From Bremia lactucae (Eukaryota; Oomycota; Peronosporomycetes; Peronosporales; Peronosporaceae), in assembly GCF_004359215.1 (NCBI RefSeq), contig NC_090617.1, positions 784,610-848,609 of the forward strand: 64,000 nt of DNA, read 5' to 3'. The notes under the pieces are model-generated. The model worked only from the letters and a program-made list of their open reading frames with translations. It was not told the DNA's origin and ran no database searches. Shown here piece by piece: positions 33,431-45,347 of the stretch; the stretch's first letter is position 1; every line of letters begins with the position of its first letter. The position numbers and the translations under genes are program-made.

Positions 33431-33676
33431 AAGGATGTTTTAGTTGACATGTGCTGTCAGAGCTGATATTTCTACGTCGAGCTTCTTTGCTTGAAGATAC
33501 TCTTGCAGGGGTAACCAAAAATATTCATTATCGGAGGTAATAATTCCAAGGATCATTTATCGGAGGCTCTACCACTGCCGTTCCTATGGACTTAATAGAT
33601 ATTCTGAGGTATATGATATTTAATAAAAACCTAGCAGGATATCATTTAACAGGTCTATATATATCTTGTGAACCAT

Positions 33677-35245
33677 CTAGGAGTGACGTGTTTTTTGTGC
33701 GCGAATTTTGCGTTGTAGGTCCCGCAGGACCTTCAGCGCTGCTCTGTGATCTTTGTGATCGACGTTGAGCAATTTCCCCACAACGGGCACAGCATCCAGC
33801 TGCACTGACATTCTCAAACTTTCTTCGTCTGACTCGTCGTCATCGTCGAAAAATTTTTGAATTGTTTCGCCTCCGTTGCCTAACACCAATTTTTACCGGC
33901 TTGTCATCCCTCAGCTCAACGTCTGCCTCCTGCGCTTCTTCGATTGGATTTAGAAATTTGCAACTGACATGGGATGGCGAATATGAAGGGCGTCGATCGC
34001 ATTTTGAAGTTCGTTTTCGATTGCTTCTTTTTCTGTGTCGAGTCCCGCTCAAGAGAGCGCTTGAATTCGATTGTCGAAGGATCCAGTGTGTATAAAGCAA
34101 TTAGCGAACTCCGATTCTGGCAGCTCTTCGCATGCGGCTTTGCTCTAGCGCATTGCCACAAGCTGATCAGCTTCGTAAATATTGGAAGCGCCTTATTCGT
34201 CCCGATCGAGCGTGTCCTGCAGCTGATAGAGACGCTTTAAAGCTGCAATGAATTCAGCATTCTTAGGCTGATTCTTTGATGATGCATTTGGCGAGAGCGG
34301 GATCAACTCAACATTACAAATTTTCAATCTTACATATGCGAAGTCGCATCATCGTACAGAAGTGCAACTTGTCGATTCTTTGCTTTTAGTTCGTCGTCAA
34401 AGCGCTTTGGCCATTCTTGAAAGAGTTTGCTTCTAATCCAAGCTTTCTAATTCATGATTAAAGAAGCCAAGCTCTTTGCCAGATTTGATATATAAATGCT
34501 CGAGGTTTTTGCGCGTGACCGACGATGAACAATTTAAGCCGATGTGAGCCATCTGCATTTGCAGTGAAGGTAATAGATGGATTGATTATTTAAAGTCTCG
34601 CTGGCTTCAAGGCTTTCAAGTCCCCGTCGAGAGCGGATCTACTGATATGGAGACGATTGAAGAAGTGCTGCCAACCATTAAAGAAAAGCTACAGAAATAC
34701 GAGCTACGCGACAGTAATAATAGTGATGAGACTAATTTATTCTATCGAATGGCTCCGGACAAAACAATTGGGCGCACGTAAATCGAAGGGTCAAAAAGAA
34801 AGACAAAACAAGCTTTACTCTAAGAAGGATGGCGCGTAATCGATATTCAGGTTCACTGTGAACCTTACAGCTTTGACTTGATAAGCTCTGTTGCAATACT
34901 GACACGCTGAGCTTCGCATTAAAGAACCCACTCTACAAGCACTTGATCTAGTTCGGGGTGTTTGTCAGTGCGAGCGCGCTACAAAGTTCAAATACAGTAT
35001 CAGCAGCCATTTCTATAAGAAAGAAGATTTCCGAAATAGAATCTTCCTTTGCGTCGAGGCGATTCGAATCCTTAGCTTTATGAAAATTATTGTGCTTTGA
35101 GTAGGAGGCTTTCGTAAATTAATTACTTGCTTAGCCCAAGCGCAAAGAGCAGCTTGAGTCAAGCTTGGCAACTCTTCATGCTTTCGGCCGATTTTAAGCT
35201 TTCTTTGTTCGTGAGGTCTTAAGAGCTAACTTGCTTTGGAGGCAT
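33677..35245 (-). pseudogene. Pogo/Tigger-like DDE transposase, middle inverted
   Basis: Pogo-type transposases have an HTH DNA-binding part and a DDE catalytic domain. Minus strand from ATG 35245 gives MPPKQVSS and, with frame breaks, LPSLTQAALCAWAKQV, like the N-terminal HTH. Minus strand from about 34450 gives WIRSKLFQEWPKRFDDELK, NRQVALLYDDATSH and IPLSPNASSKNQPKNAEFI, the later half of the catalytic domain. The part that should lie between, with the first catalytic Asp (NNSDETNLFYRMAPDKTIG), is on the plus strand at about 34560-34842. The third acidic position reads QPKN instead of QPxD. Stops and frameshifts abound, so the copy is dead. Confidence 0.8.
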
Positions 35246-35489
35246 CTTTTTGGGGGCGCTTGTGGTATTGGGGTGTTATTTCTGTTGTGTTTTGGGTAGG
35301 AAGGAGGAAGAGCAGTTTGATGCTTGTCTTAATTTTGTCTTACATGACGCTTCCATCCAATCAGGATGCGTGCCTCTTTTGTACGATAATTTATCAACTA
35401 TGAGAAGTACATCCCGTATCTGATATCCTCAGACATACGATAGTTTTTGCTGTCTACGAGAAATTTCATTAAACAGAGGTTAGACTGTA

Positions 35490-35690
35490 TGCTAATACAG
35501 CTTTACTTTTTTCCCTTCTCTAAAACCTCAAAATTTACCTTTAGTAGCTAAGACTTCTTAGCTACTTAAACCCTTCTTCTGCACGTCGTGTACGTGATGT
35601 AGTCGTGGCTCCACATTCAGTGTAATCAGTGTTGGTTGACTAGTTTACTAGCAAAGGGCGCCCCGTTGCACTAACTGCCTTATGTTACAC
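35490..35690 (+). repeat. Gypsy-B LTR 3' fragment
   Basis: Matches 3780-3958 (ACTTCTTAGCTAC and GTGTAATCAGTGTTGGTTG-like blocks). Confidence 0.65.
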
Positions 35691-36090
35691 GCCCATTTAG
35701 TACACTTAACAAGGAGGTCAAATATTTTTGTGAAGTTAATTGACCTGTAATTTGGGTGAGGCTCACATAAAGACGCACCCTTTTGAATGTGATGGACACA
35801 CGTGCATTCACATTAAAGGGATGATGCCTGGGACTGACGTCATCTGCAAGCCAACGTATTTAAATATTTACGTTCGCCAGGCACTTCTACAGAGATGACA
35901 TCTTATCATTCGGTAAAAATGCTAATATCAAATTCCATTTAATATGAATCAGTCTTAAACTTACTTCGTAGTACACAGTGCACACTACAGACGTCATTTT
36001 TTAAAGGTAGAAGCTAGTTGGGTGAAGTCGCCTTAGGTGCCCACCACCAACATCGCTGCACGTAAGAAAGACGGTCAACCCGCTTTTTGC
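35691..36090 (-). repeat. Inverted gypsy-A LTR
   Basis: The reverse complement follows the gypsy-A LTR from about 30 bases after its start (GCACAGC, then GCGGGTTGACC, then GTGGTGGGCACCTAAGGCGA) to its TTAACAAG-like 3' part. It abuts plus-strand gag at about 36090, so LTR and gag read away from each other. Confidence 0.7.
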
Positions 36091-37978
36091 TGTGCCCGAA
36101 GGAGTGTGCTTTGCAGTGCAAAGTTGATTTAGAAGCGAAGCTCATTAAGGTTCCCACGTTTATAAACGGACTGCGGCACGATCCATTGCGACAGGCTCAT
36201 TTTAGAAAGGTGCCGTCGAGGATGAAAAAGACAATTCTAATTGCCATAATTGAGGAGCAATGCTTCAACAAACTCGGCGACAGCTTGGTAGAAGCCGTCG
36301 AAATGACACTCGTATGGAGTTAAGCAACGCAGACGTTGTCTGCTACTAGTGTGGCATGCGCGGCCACAGGATAACTCGCTGCTATGCTAGAGTAGCTACA
36401 AGTGCTAAGAGTCTGGCAAGAAGGATCCCTACCCAAAGAATGATGGCAAGAACCAGCGTGCACGACGCATGAGTTCTGCATAACCCTCGGAAATTGCAGG
36501 AGAGCAGTAGGAGCGGGATAATCTATTAACGCAGACTCTGAAGCTACCCTTAAACTCAGAGTCATCGAAACCAAAGCGTAGCCTAATCCTTGAGGTACTG
36601 GAAGTTTGGACAATCCTGCTAATATATAGCGCTCGAGCACGAGGTTATGACCAAATGATGACCCACCTCGTGGATACGGGTGCATTACAGAATTTTGGGA
36701 AACTCGTGGCTCTGAAACAAAGACATTTGATATTTGAGTCGCTTTGGCAGGATGGCAAGCGAGAAGGGGTGATCCTTCGCTAAGCGAACGACACGATCGT
36801 AAAATCCGAGGGAGTTCAAGTTGAGCTCGCTTTCAGCTTTGGTGACTTCTCATGTAGAGATAAGCTCACGATGCTAGGTATGGAGAGTCCATATGACCTC
36901 ATTCAAGGCATATCATGATTGGCAAGACACCAACCATGGAGAGACTGAAGTGCACGTACAGTTGCTAACTCTACGCAGGATACCGGTGAGGATGTGCTCC
37001 TGCGAGAGGCATATGCAATTTATGTCGTTTCGAACAGAGTCAAGGGTGTGTCAAACGTCACCTGGTCCTACTCAGAACCTAGAGCCTGGATAATTCAAAG
37101 TCCCGACGGTAGGTCAGGTGACACAAGTCCTACCTGGCTCGGAGAGACGGGTACTGTGTTAGGCTGCATCGAAGGAATGAGGTACGAGCAGACCTAAGAG
37201 GTAAGTCTGGCCAATCACACGTCACGTGAAGGAGCTGCGTCAATTTCTAGGGGTCGCTTATAAGTTGCGTAAGTACTGCAAGAATTGTGTGGAGCGGGCT
37301 ACGCCCTTGTCTGACTTTCTTAGAAAGGATGCAGAATCGGTTTGGATGAATAGCAAGCAGATGCGTTCACATTAGTAATAAATCTCTTGTAGAGCCACAG
37401 GTGTTGATATTGGCGGAGACGGACAAACCCTTTAGCGTCATCTGCGATGCAAGCAATTTGAATCGGGAGTGCGCTAATGCAGAACGATGACGACGGCGTT
37501 GAACGTGCGTCTCTTACCAGTCCTGATTTTTGTAAGCTGAGAAAATAAATTACCGGCGCATGACAAGGAGCTACTATTAATCTACTATGTTCTTGTTCAA
37601 TTTCGAGTGCATCTGGTGGTCACCGAACCATTTTTGGTTTATACGGATCAAGCATTACTGCGGACAACAATTAATTTACCGCACCTCTCACCTAGGATGG
37701 CAAGATGGCTTACATAATTCTCTGAAAATTATTATAAGGCTAATACAAGCAGGTTAAATCGAATCTCTTGGCTGACGCGATTTCGCGCAGACCAGGCTTC
37801 TAGGCAAGACACCAGGAAAGTGTGTCTCGTGTTAAGGCACAAGTTGAGTCATCAATGTTGGTAGCCATGAAGGTCTACCACGCGACGAGCTCGTTGGCTT
37901 CCGAAAAAAGGATAAACAAAAGCTACAATCAGGACAGATATTATCGTCTACTGTTGGATCACTTCGGTGGATGAAAGG
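36091..37978 (+). pseudogene. Internally deleted gypsy-A element, copy at 36 kb
   Basis: Plus-strand remnants in order: gag end (KVPTFINGLRHDP, 36087-36323), zinc knuckle with a stop (36340-36400), protease (THLVDTGA at about 36660), the ESPYDLIQGI block (36880), then a jump to the RT-RNase H connection (37200-37560) and RNase H tail (37600-37975). The RT palm with its active site and all of integrase are missing, and the LTR begins right after the RNase H tail. The same deletions occur at 40387-42182. Confidence 0.75.
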
Positions 37979-38083
37979 TGTAGTCGGGCACGTCTTAATG
38001 AGTCCGCGCTCTACTTAAGCACACACCCTAGTACAACGAGGAAGCGGTCTGACCGACTTCTCTCACGTGCAGTGAGGTTGTTG
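37979..38083 (+). repeat. Gypsy-A LTR, 5' part, cut by copia copy 1
   Basis: Begins TGTAGTCGGGCACGTCTTAATG and ends at GAGGTTGTTG, where the copia LTR begins. The rest of this LTR does not appear after the copia piece, because the copia copy ends at an N. Confidence 0.8.
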
Positions 38084-38303
38084 TGTTGGAAGTTCAAGGT
38101 GACAGGAGTTGAAGATGCGATTAGCGCCAGTTGTTATTTCCCGTGTGCATAGTAAGATGAAGTAGTTAGTGCTTGCAACCAACCAAATTAGTAGTGGTTG
38201 GAGCAGAGAGAGTTAGAAGGAAGAGCAGCTCTAGCAGGCAAATAAGTCATGTTAACTCAGAGTCTTATCATCCTCTTCCTTAAGAAGCAAAACATTGCCA
38301 ACA
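38084..38303 (+). repeat. Copia 5' LTR, copy 1 (220 bp)
   Basis: TGTTGGAAGTTC ... CATTGCCAACA. By eye it differs from the 5' LTR of the full-length copy (45348-45567) at one base. Confidence 0.92.
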
Positions 38304-40385
38304 GGTTAAGAGCCCAAGAGCTAAGACAACGGACACGAAGCCTACACCGGCACCAGCAGGTCACGCAAGGGCCTCGCCGGCCCGCGGTGCTTTGCCGGCG
38401 CGCGTTGCCTCGTCCGCACGTGCTGCCGCAACCGTTGAAGACTCGCCAGCTCGCGAAAGGAGCTCGGCAACAGACGACAAGATTCTCGCGGCCCTCGTCG
38501 CTCTGACCAACCGCATGGAGAAGATGGAGTCTTCCCAGCGCGATCGTGAAGATCAAGAGAGAATGATGGGTGCTGTAGAGAGCGGGATGTTTTCATCAGC
38601 GTTTGGTGCTAACGCGCGGGCAAGACCGATGACCATCGACGCGCTCACGGACTCGCCTGAGCGTAAGCCGGTCGCACGGCCACCGCGCGCACGTGAGCCC
38701 GAGATTGAAGAGTCCATGTTTGCGTCTTTCGCGCCGGCACGGGCGCATGCTCCGACTCCCGGCGCGGTACCGCGTCCAGCAGATGGACCAGCACCATCGG
38801 GGCAAGCTCCTAATGCAGCAGCATTCTATGCGACACCGAATGCGAGTCAGCGCAAGCTGTCGATTCGGAAATTTGACGGGACTGAACTCTATAAGGGACT
38901 AGGCTCTGGGTTCCTCGACTGGGGGCGCACGTTTTTGCGCGCTGTCAACCTGGCTGAGTCCTCGTGCGGTTTCACCTGGAGTGAGGACGTTAAGGTTGAC
39001 CTGCTTGGTCACTACCTCAGCGGAACGGCTGAGCGTTACTACCACAAACAGGTAGACACGTGGTGGAACCAGCATCCGACGCTGGACTATGTTATGTGCC
39101 AGCTACTTGCAACATTCAAGACGTCTATTACGGCTAGCCAGGCGATGAAACTGTTCATGCAAAAGAAAGATTCTAAGCGCACATGGGCAGAGCACTACCT
39201 ATACATGGTTGCTGTAAGCGACGCACGTGGTGGTGCGGACTCACTCGTCCTAGATAACATCGTGCACCACGCGTCGCCCGAGCTTATGAACGTAATGCGG
39301 GCCAAGTACGACCCGACGCGTGTCGACTATCTTCGACATGCAGAAGAGCTGGCGCATTTTGCCCAGTCAATCGAGCTTGGAAGCGGAGCAATTGGACGTG
39401 AAGTCGTCGCTGCTCATGTTGAACCAAAGCGTAAGGACACGCGCACCTGCTATGCATGCGGCAAGGTCGGTCACGTGCAAGCTGACTGTCGCTCTAAGGG
39501 CAAAATACGAAGTGGAAGGCCGAAAGAGGACAAGGCAGGTGGAGGTATGGTGCTCGCACTGAGCGAAAAGAACAAGAATGAAGGAGCGAAGAAACTAAAG
39601 CGTGGCAAAAAGAGCAAGCGTGAGATGGTACTTGCGGTGTGCGAGTCGGATGACTACGATGATAGTGACTGGATTCTCGACAGCGGCGCCAGTCGACATC
39701 TCGTGAATGACGAGAAGTTGCTATTCGATTCTGCCACATGCAGCGAAGAGATCGCGATGGCTGATGGAAAGACGTTGAAACTGACGAGAGTTGGGAGCGT
39801 GCGCCTTAAGGTGGTGGCTCGTGGTATGGAGAGCACAGTGGTGCTTACAGATGTTTACCTGGCGCGGAGATTGTCAAAGAACATCGTTTCGTATGGCAAG
39901 CTGGAAAGAAAAGGCTTTGCTCTTGTCTACGATTTGAAGGGGCGTGCACTTGAACGGCGCAGCGACGGCGCTGTCGCGTTTGACGTTGAGATGGGAAGAA
40001 ACGTTTTATACGTTAAAATATCAGCGAAGAAGGGGCGACAGGACACAAGTGATACTATCATGGCCGTGCTCGAATCAAGTGCGAGCGCAGATGTTACGAG
40101 CGATGTGCAAGAAGGGACGCTTTTACATTTCCATCAGCGTTTCGGGCATCTGGCATTCGACACCATTGAGCGCATGGCTCGAGACCCAGCCTCAGGGATA
40201 AGGCTGACGAGCAGCAAGCGCATGGCGTGCGTTTCGTGCATGGAGGGTAAACAGACGCGAAACTCCCAAAACCAGACGGACAGTGGTTTCAACGCGCCCA
40301 TTGACAGAGTCGGTGGAGTCATCTGTTCGGATTTGAAAGGTCCAATGACGCCACGGGATAGGCTCGGAAACCGTTATTTGGTTAA
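38304..40385 (+). pseudogene. Ty1/copia gag-pol, copy 1, cut at an N in integrase
   Basis: One continuous frame from gag into integrase. Gag capsid lies at about residues 165-330, and the zinc knuckle CYACGKVGHVQADC starts at residue 353 counted from 38392. The protease box WILDSGAS (active Asp about 430) and a GAG-pre-integrase HH-CC region (HQRFGHLAF ... CVSC) follow, then the start of the integrase core (VICSDLKGPM). The frame is intact to N 40386, where the sequence jumps to gypsy-A gag. No ATG precedes 38392 in this frame after the LTR; the first in-frame ATG (MEKMESS) is at 38515, so the true start is uncertain. Integrase end, RT, RNase H and the 3' LTR are absent. Confidence 0.88.
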
Positions 40386-40386
40386 N
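40386..40386. other. Ambiguous base marking a contig joint
   Basis: A single N where copia copy 1 stops inside integrase and gypsy-A sequence starts. Because neither element continues across it, real sequence is probably missing here. Confidence 0.7.
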
Positions 40387-42182
40387 TACAAGTGCAGCGT
40401 GGTCACAAGATAGCCCGCTGCTATGCCAGAGTAGCTACTAGTGCAAAGAGTCTAGCAAGAAGGATCCTTACACAAAGAATGATGGCAAGTACCAGCGTGC
40501 ACAACGCATGTGCTCTGCATGACCCTAGGAAAACAGGAGAGCAATTTGAGCGCAATGCCCTATTGACGCAGACTTTGAAGCTACCTCTAAGTTCAGAGTC
40601 ATCGAATCAAAGCGTAGCATAATCCTTGAGGTTCTGAAGGTTTGGACAACCCTGCTGGTATATAGCGCTCGAACACGAGGCTATGACCATATGATGACCC
40701 TCCTCGTGGATACGGGTATGATATGCCTTGAATGAGGCCATACGGAATTTCCATACCTAGCACTGTGAGCTTCTCTAATCGTGAGAAGTCACTAAAGCTG
40801 AAAGCGAGCTCAATTTGAACTCCCTCGGATTTTACGAGCGCGTCGTTCGCTTAACGAAGGGTCACCCCTTCTCGCTTACCATCCTGCCAAAGTGACTCAA
40901 ACATCGCCGGTCTCCGTTTCAGAGCCGCGAGTATCACAAAATTAGGTGTTGCGGTTGGTAAGACACCAACCATGGAGAGGCTGGCGCACACGCACAGTTG
41001 CTTACTCTACGCAGGATACCAGAGAGGATGTACTCCTGCTAGAGGCATATGCAAACGATGTCGTGTCAAACAAAGTAAAGGGTGCGCTATACGTCATTAG
41101 GTCCTAACTAGAGCCTAGAGCCTGGGTAGGTCAGGTGACACAAAGTCCTGTAAGTTGAATTGAAATCCCACTGAGACGCACCACGTAAGATCTGCTAAGA
41201 GCTACGCTCGACTTTTCAACATCATACCAACATTTTAAATGTGAACTCAACTTCATCGAGCGCTTTGAGTCCGAAATAATGCTATTGCAGCTTCCGGTGA
41301 AACAACCAGAGCAGTCGCCAGGGCTTGTGTCTGCCTACCCAGCTCAAAGAGACGGATACTGTGCTAGGCTGCGTCGTAGGTATGAGGAAGGAGCAGTTCC
41401 AAATAGGTAAAGTCTGGCCAATCAGACGTCTCGTGAATGATCTGCGTCAGTTTCTAGGGCTCGCTAATAAGTTGCGTAAGTACTGCGAGAATTGTGCGGA
41501 GCGGGCTACGCCCTTGTCTGACTTTCTTGAAAGATGCAAAATGGGTTTGGACAAAAAAGCAAGCAGATGCTTTCACGTTAGTAAAGAAATCTCTTATAGA
41601 GCCACAGGTGTTGGCATTGGCAGAGACGGAGAGATTCTTTACCGTCGTCTGCGATGCAAGCAATTTGCAATCGGGAGCGCGCTAATGCAGAACGATGACG
41701 ACGGCGTCGAACTTGCATCTCTTACCAATCCCGACGTTTGTAAGCTGAGAAAATAAATTCGGTGCATGACAAGGAGCTAATTTTAATCAACTATGCTCTT
41801 TTAAGTTTCGAGTGCACCTGGTGGGCACCGAGCCATTTTTGGTTTATACGGATCAAGCACTACTGCGGACAACAATAAATCCACCGCACCTCTCACCTAG
41901 GATGGCAAGATGGCTTAAATTATTATTTGAATATGATTTCAAGGTTAAATACAAACAGAGTAAATCGATTCTCTTGGCTGACGCGATTTTGCGCAGACCA
42001 GGCTTCGAGGCAAGACACCAGGAAAGTGTGTCTCGTGCTAGGGCACAAGCTAAGTCATCTGTTGGTAGCCATGAAGGTCTACAACGCGACAAGCTCGTTG
42101 GCCTCCGAAAAAAAATTAATGGAAAGCTTCATTCAGGACAGATATTGTCGTCTGCTGTTGGATCACTTCGGTGGACAAAAGG
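40387..42182 (+). pseudogene. Internally deleted gypsy-A element, copy at 40 kb
   Basis: Parallels 36350-37978 with an offset near 4200 and the same missing RT core and integrase. Remnants: knuckle region (40400), protease box with VDTG (40705), RT-RNase H link (FLGLANKLRKYC, 41450), RNase H (VVCDASN, 41650; LSPRMARWL, 41890; LLLDHFGGQKV, 42150), then LTR. Within it, 40718-40952 is turned around relative to the 36-kb copy. An extra piece at about 41150-41330 is not in the other copy. Confidence 0.75.
40718..40952 (-). repeat. In-place inversion of 235 bp inside the protease region
   Basis: Left of 40718 (GTGGATACGGGT) and right of 40952 (GGTTGGTAAGACACCAACC) the sequence is collinear with 36672-36683 and 36919-36940. 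Between them it matches the reverse complement of 36684-36918. The flanks are kept and the inside flipped with no obvious loss. Confidence 0.85.
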
Positions 42183-42708
42183 TGTAGGCGGGCACGTCTT
42201 AATGAGGTCACGCTCTTCTTAAGCACACATCCTAGTACAACGAGGAAACGGTCTGACCGACTTCTCTCACGTGCAGTGAGGTTATTCTGATGGGCGCTTT
42301 AGCGACCTCACCCAACGCACTAAGTACTTTGATATACGTGTCGTCACGGGAGCGGTAATCCAGCTCCTCGTGCGCACTTGTCAAGTAAAAAGTAGTTTTT
42401 GGACTGATTTATATCAAATCATATTTGAGCATAAACACCTATTTCTAACCAATTCTAAGATATCATCTCTTTAGGTACACACTGATATGTATTGCGAAAT
42501 ATCTTTCGAAAAATCTCGCGTAAAGGGTGACGCTAGGCGTCATCCCCGCAAATGTGAATGCCCTCAGGGACATCACATACATCAAAATGTGAGCCACACC
42601 CCAGTCGTAGGTACAATTACATCACTTAAGTAGTTGACCGTCTTCTTAAGTACATTTTGTGTACTAAACGAGGATTGTGTAACATTAGTGCAACTTTAGC
42701 CCATTACA
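42183..42708 (+). repeat. Gypsy-A LTR (3' LTR of the 40-kb copy)
   Basis: TGTAGGCGGG ... CCCATTACA, 526 bases, full length. It directly follows the RNase H tail. Confidence 0.85.
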
Positions 42709-42719
42709 AGAGGTATCCC

Positions 42720-45342
42720 TTCCGTCGCGCCGAAGCTAAGTCGCTTTAACTACAATGATGGCCTGTTTTGGTATCAGCTGTCATCTTGTGATCCCTTAAG
42801 AGCCTATGTCCCTCATACGATAGATCGCAAGCTGAAGTTACTTAACGAACTCCATGATGCACTATCGAAGGACATCTGGGCCGTAAAAGACATTCTTATA
42901 AGCTTTGCTCTGGTTGCGGTAATTTCCGATGCTACTGCGGTCACACGCGCTATTGTCACCACATCGAAACGTTGCGAAATTGGTACTGGACTTATGAGCC
43001 AGTCTTTATCTTGTTAGAGATAAGTCACTTCTTTATGATGCTCTCGATTGTGTCAATGCAGACGAACTAATGTTGCCGAACGCTTAAAAGTTACGTTTAA
43101 CCAAAGTTGTCAACGTTACCTTCGAAACGGGTATTGACGGCGTTGTACACATGATCACGTTATTAACCGTTTACTTTACGCGCCTCCCCTCTCTAAGGAC
43201 CTACGTTTAATCTCTTACGGCCAACTGAAAGAAAATTGGTTGCAAATTTGTTGACTCCGACTACGACAATGGTCATATGGTGAAAGACGGCCATGTTGTG
43301 TTCATTGTTGCATAGTCAATTACATTGGCGGGCTTAATACAAGGAGCAGACAAGGACGAGTGGTCACGAAGAACAGCATTGTAAGCATGGTACTATCTGC
43401 CGTAGAAAACACACACGCTCTTTCAAGGCCGGATGAAGGTACGCTCCAACAGTTCCACTTACGCGCAGGACATCTCGCTTACGACTCCATTGAACGTCTG
43501 GCTCAAGATCCAAATTCTGAATTCAAGTAGACTGATCATGACCGTCCTGATTGCGCTATCTGCTCTTAAGGTAGAGGGACACGAATTCCTCAGCCTCTGG
43601 CGATTATTCACCGATTGACCGAGTCGGACGAGTAAGTTGCAGCGATTTTTAGAAGGCCCAATCGCGCCTCGAGACAAGCTTAGCAAGAAAAAAATAGTCC
43701 CATTTATCGACTACAAGTCAAACTATGTGCACGATTTTCAAGAATAAGGCTACCGCCAAGGTCCTATTTTGTTGCCTGGTTAGAAACCGAGTTTTGTTGC
43801 CGTATTCGCGTTCAACGGACAGACGGAGGGGGCTTTTTATCACACAACGTCTGTTAGATTATTTGCAATAAATTCGGCATTTAGCGTCAGACAACTGAAG
43901 CAAGTACGCCCCAGTCTAATGAAAAAGCTGAGCGAATAAATCGTACTATATAGAACATGGTTTGGTGCATGCTCTTTGGCTCTGATGTACTACTTACCCA
44001 CTGGATCGATGCTGCATGCATTTTGAGCCAGAGCCCTACCCGTGCGAATGTTCAATGGGCGTTCTTATTTCAGTTCCTGACCGGAAATACCCTTGTTCTT
44101 CATGGTATTGTCGTCGAGCCAAGCACTGACTCGAGAATGGTCAAGAGCTGAAAGATAATGCCACATCCCGTGCGTGCAGCTCAGGCGAAATATCCCGCGG
44201 CGCAAGGGGAGAAGAATGTATTGCAGTCGGACAACAAGCTAATAAATTTGCGAAACATAGTCATCGTCTGCGGCACTCAATAGGTCAGAGAAAAAGTCAC
44301 AGCGCCAAGCTAAAGTGGACGGAGATATCGCATGTAATGCTGAGACCGTGGTGCATCCTGATCGACAGGATGTGGACGTAAGCAGCTCTTTATTATGTAC
44401 AGAGCAGCCTTCACTGGCAGCATTTGCCGTTGTTGCTACCAGGAGCGCGAAAAAGGATGCTTGGGTGCTTTGAGCGAACCCGATACACTAAATTACAAAC
44501 AGGCTCGGCGCAGTCTGCAGAGCAAGAGGAGTTCTGGTCATAAGAAGCGAAAAATACTCGGACACTTGTTTTTCGGTCGCAAGGCTTCAAACCACTGCCA
44601 ACGTAGTAGGTCTACAAGACCAAGAGGCTTGGAAATGGAGATGTTAACAAGATCAAGGCGCGACTTGTTGGTCGCAGTAATCTTCAAATGCAAGGAGAAA
44701 CTTACTCCGCAGTCATTTCATTGGGCAGTATTCGTACTATTATCGCCTTAAATTATTTGGTGCGTACCGGCTTAACACGGAGATGTACCAGGTGCTCACG
44801 TGAAGTCATCTATTGAAAACGACTACAAGATACTGCTTCAGGTTCTGCCAGGGATAGAAATTGTACCAGCTACACTCAAGAAATTTGGAGTCGATGGCGT
44901 TGATGAGCTAACGTTAGACTTGGAGCGTAGCATCTACGGACTGGAGCAGTCTGGACGTCTCTGGAACGAGTTGCTCGTCTCCACGCTGGTATAACTGGGC
45001 TTTTATTAATGCATTATGGAGACTCCTGCGTGTCTCCCAAGACGGACGGACGTGAAACAGTGCTCGTGGGAGTGTAACTTAATGATTTGGTGAAGCCATC
45101 GGGCTAGTTTTTAAGCATTAAGGCGTGACAAGTGCTGGAAAGTCGAACGAAGCTCTATGTAGACCTTTTGTGGTGGGAGTTTCACTTCAACCTATAGCCC
45201 CGAGGGACAGGAAGGACCCTTAGGAAAAGACGGGAGCTTTGACGAGACCCATCGGCCATCATGGACAAATCGATAAGACCATAAGAGTGTCACAAATAAC
45301 CAACACTAATATGTCTTCATGGTTTTATCTCCTATCTACGCA
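42720..45342 (+). pseudogene. Old degenerate Ty1/copia element
   Basis: Recognisable in order despite many stops: protease-integrase linker (APPLSKDLRLISYGQL, about 43190), GAG-pre-integrase (RAGHLAYDSIERLAQDP, 43465-43530), integrase end (EKAERINRT near 43925; CILSQSPTRAN, 44015-44050), RT (SIYGLEQSGRLWNELL, 44930-44980). Much more diverged than the two GC-richer copia copies and from a different family. No LTR identified. The young copia is inserted at its right end. Confidence 0.7.
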
Positions 45343-45347
45343 AGACC
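45343..45347 (+). repeat. Target site duplication, left (AGACC)
   Basis: AGACC directly before the 5' LTR, repeated at 50400-50404 directly after the 3' LTR. Confidence 0.9.

Noticed and set aside
33840..34240. Plus-strand open frames over the pogo remnant
   Set aside because: The minus strand carries the recognisable transposase motifs; these are shadows.
38249..38506. Open frame overlapping the copia LTR and leader (also 45513-45770)
   Set aside because: It is the wrong frame over the LTR and gag start; the gag frame explains the coding signal.
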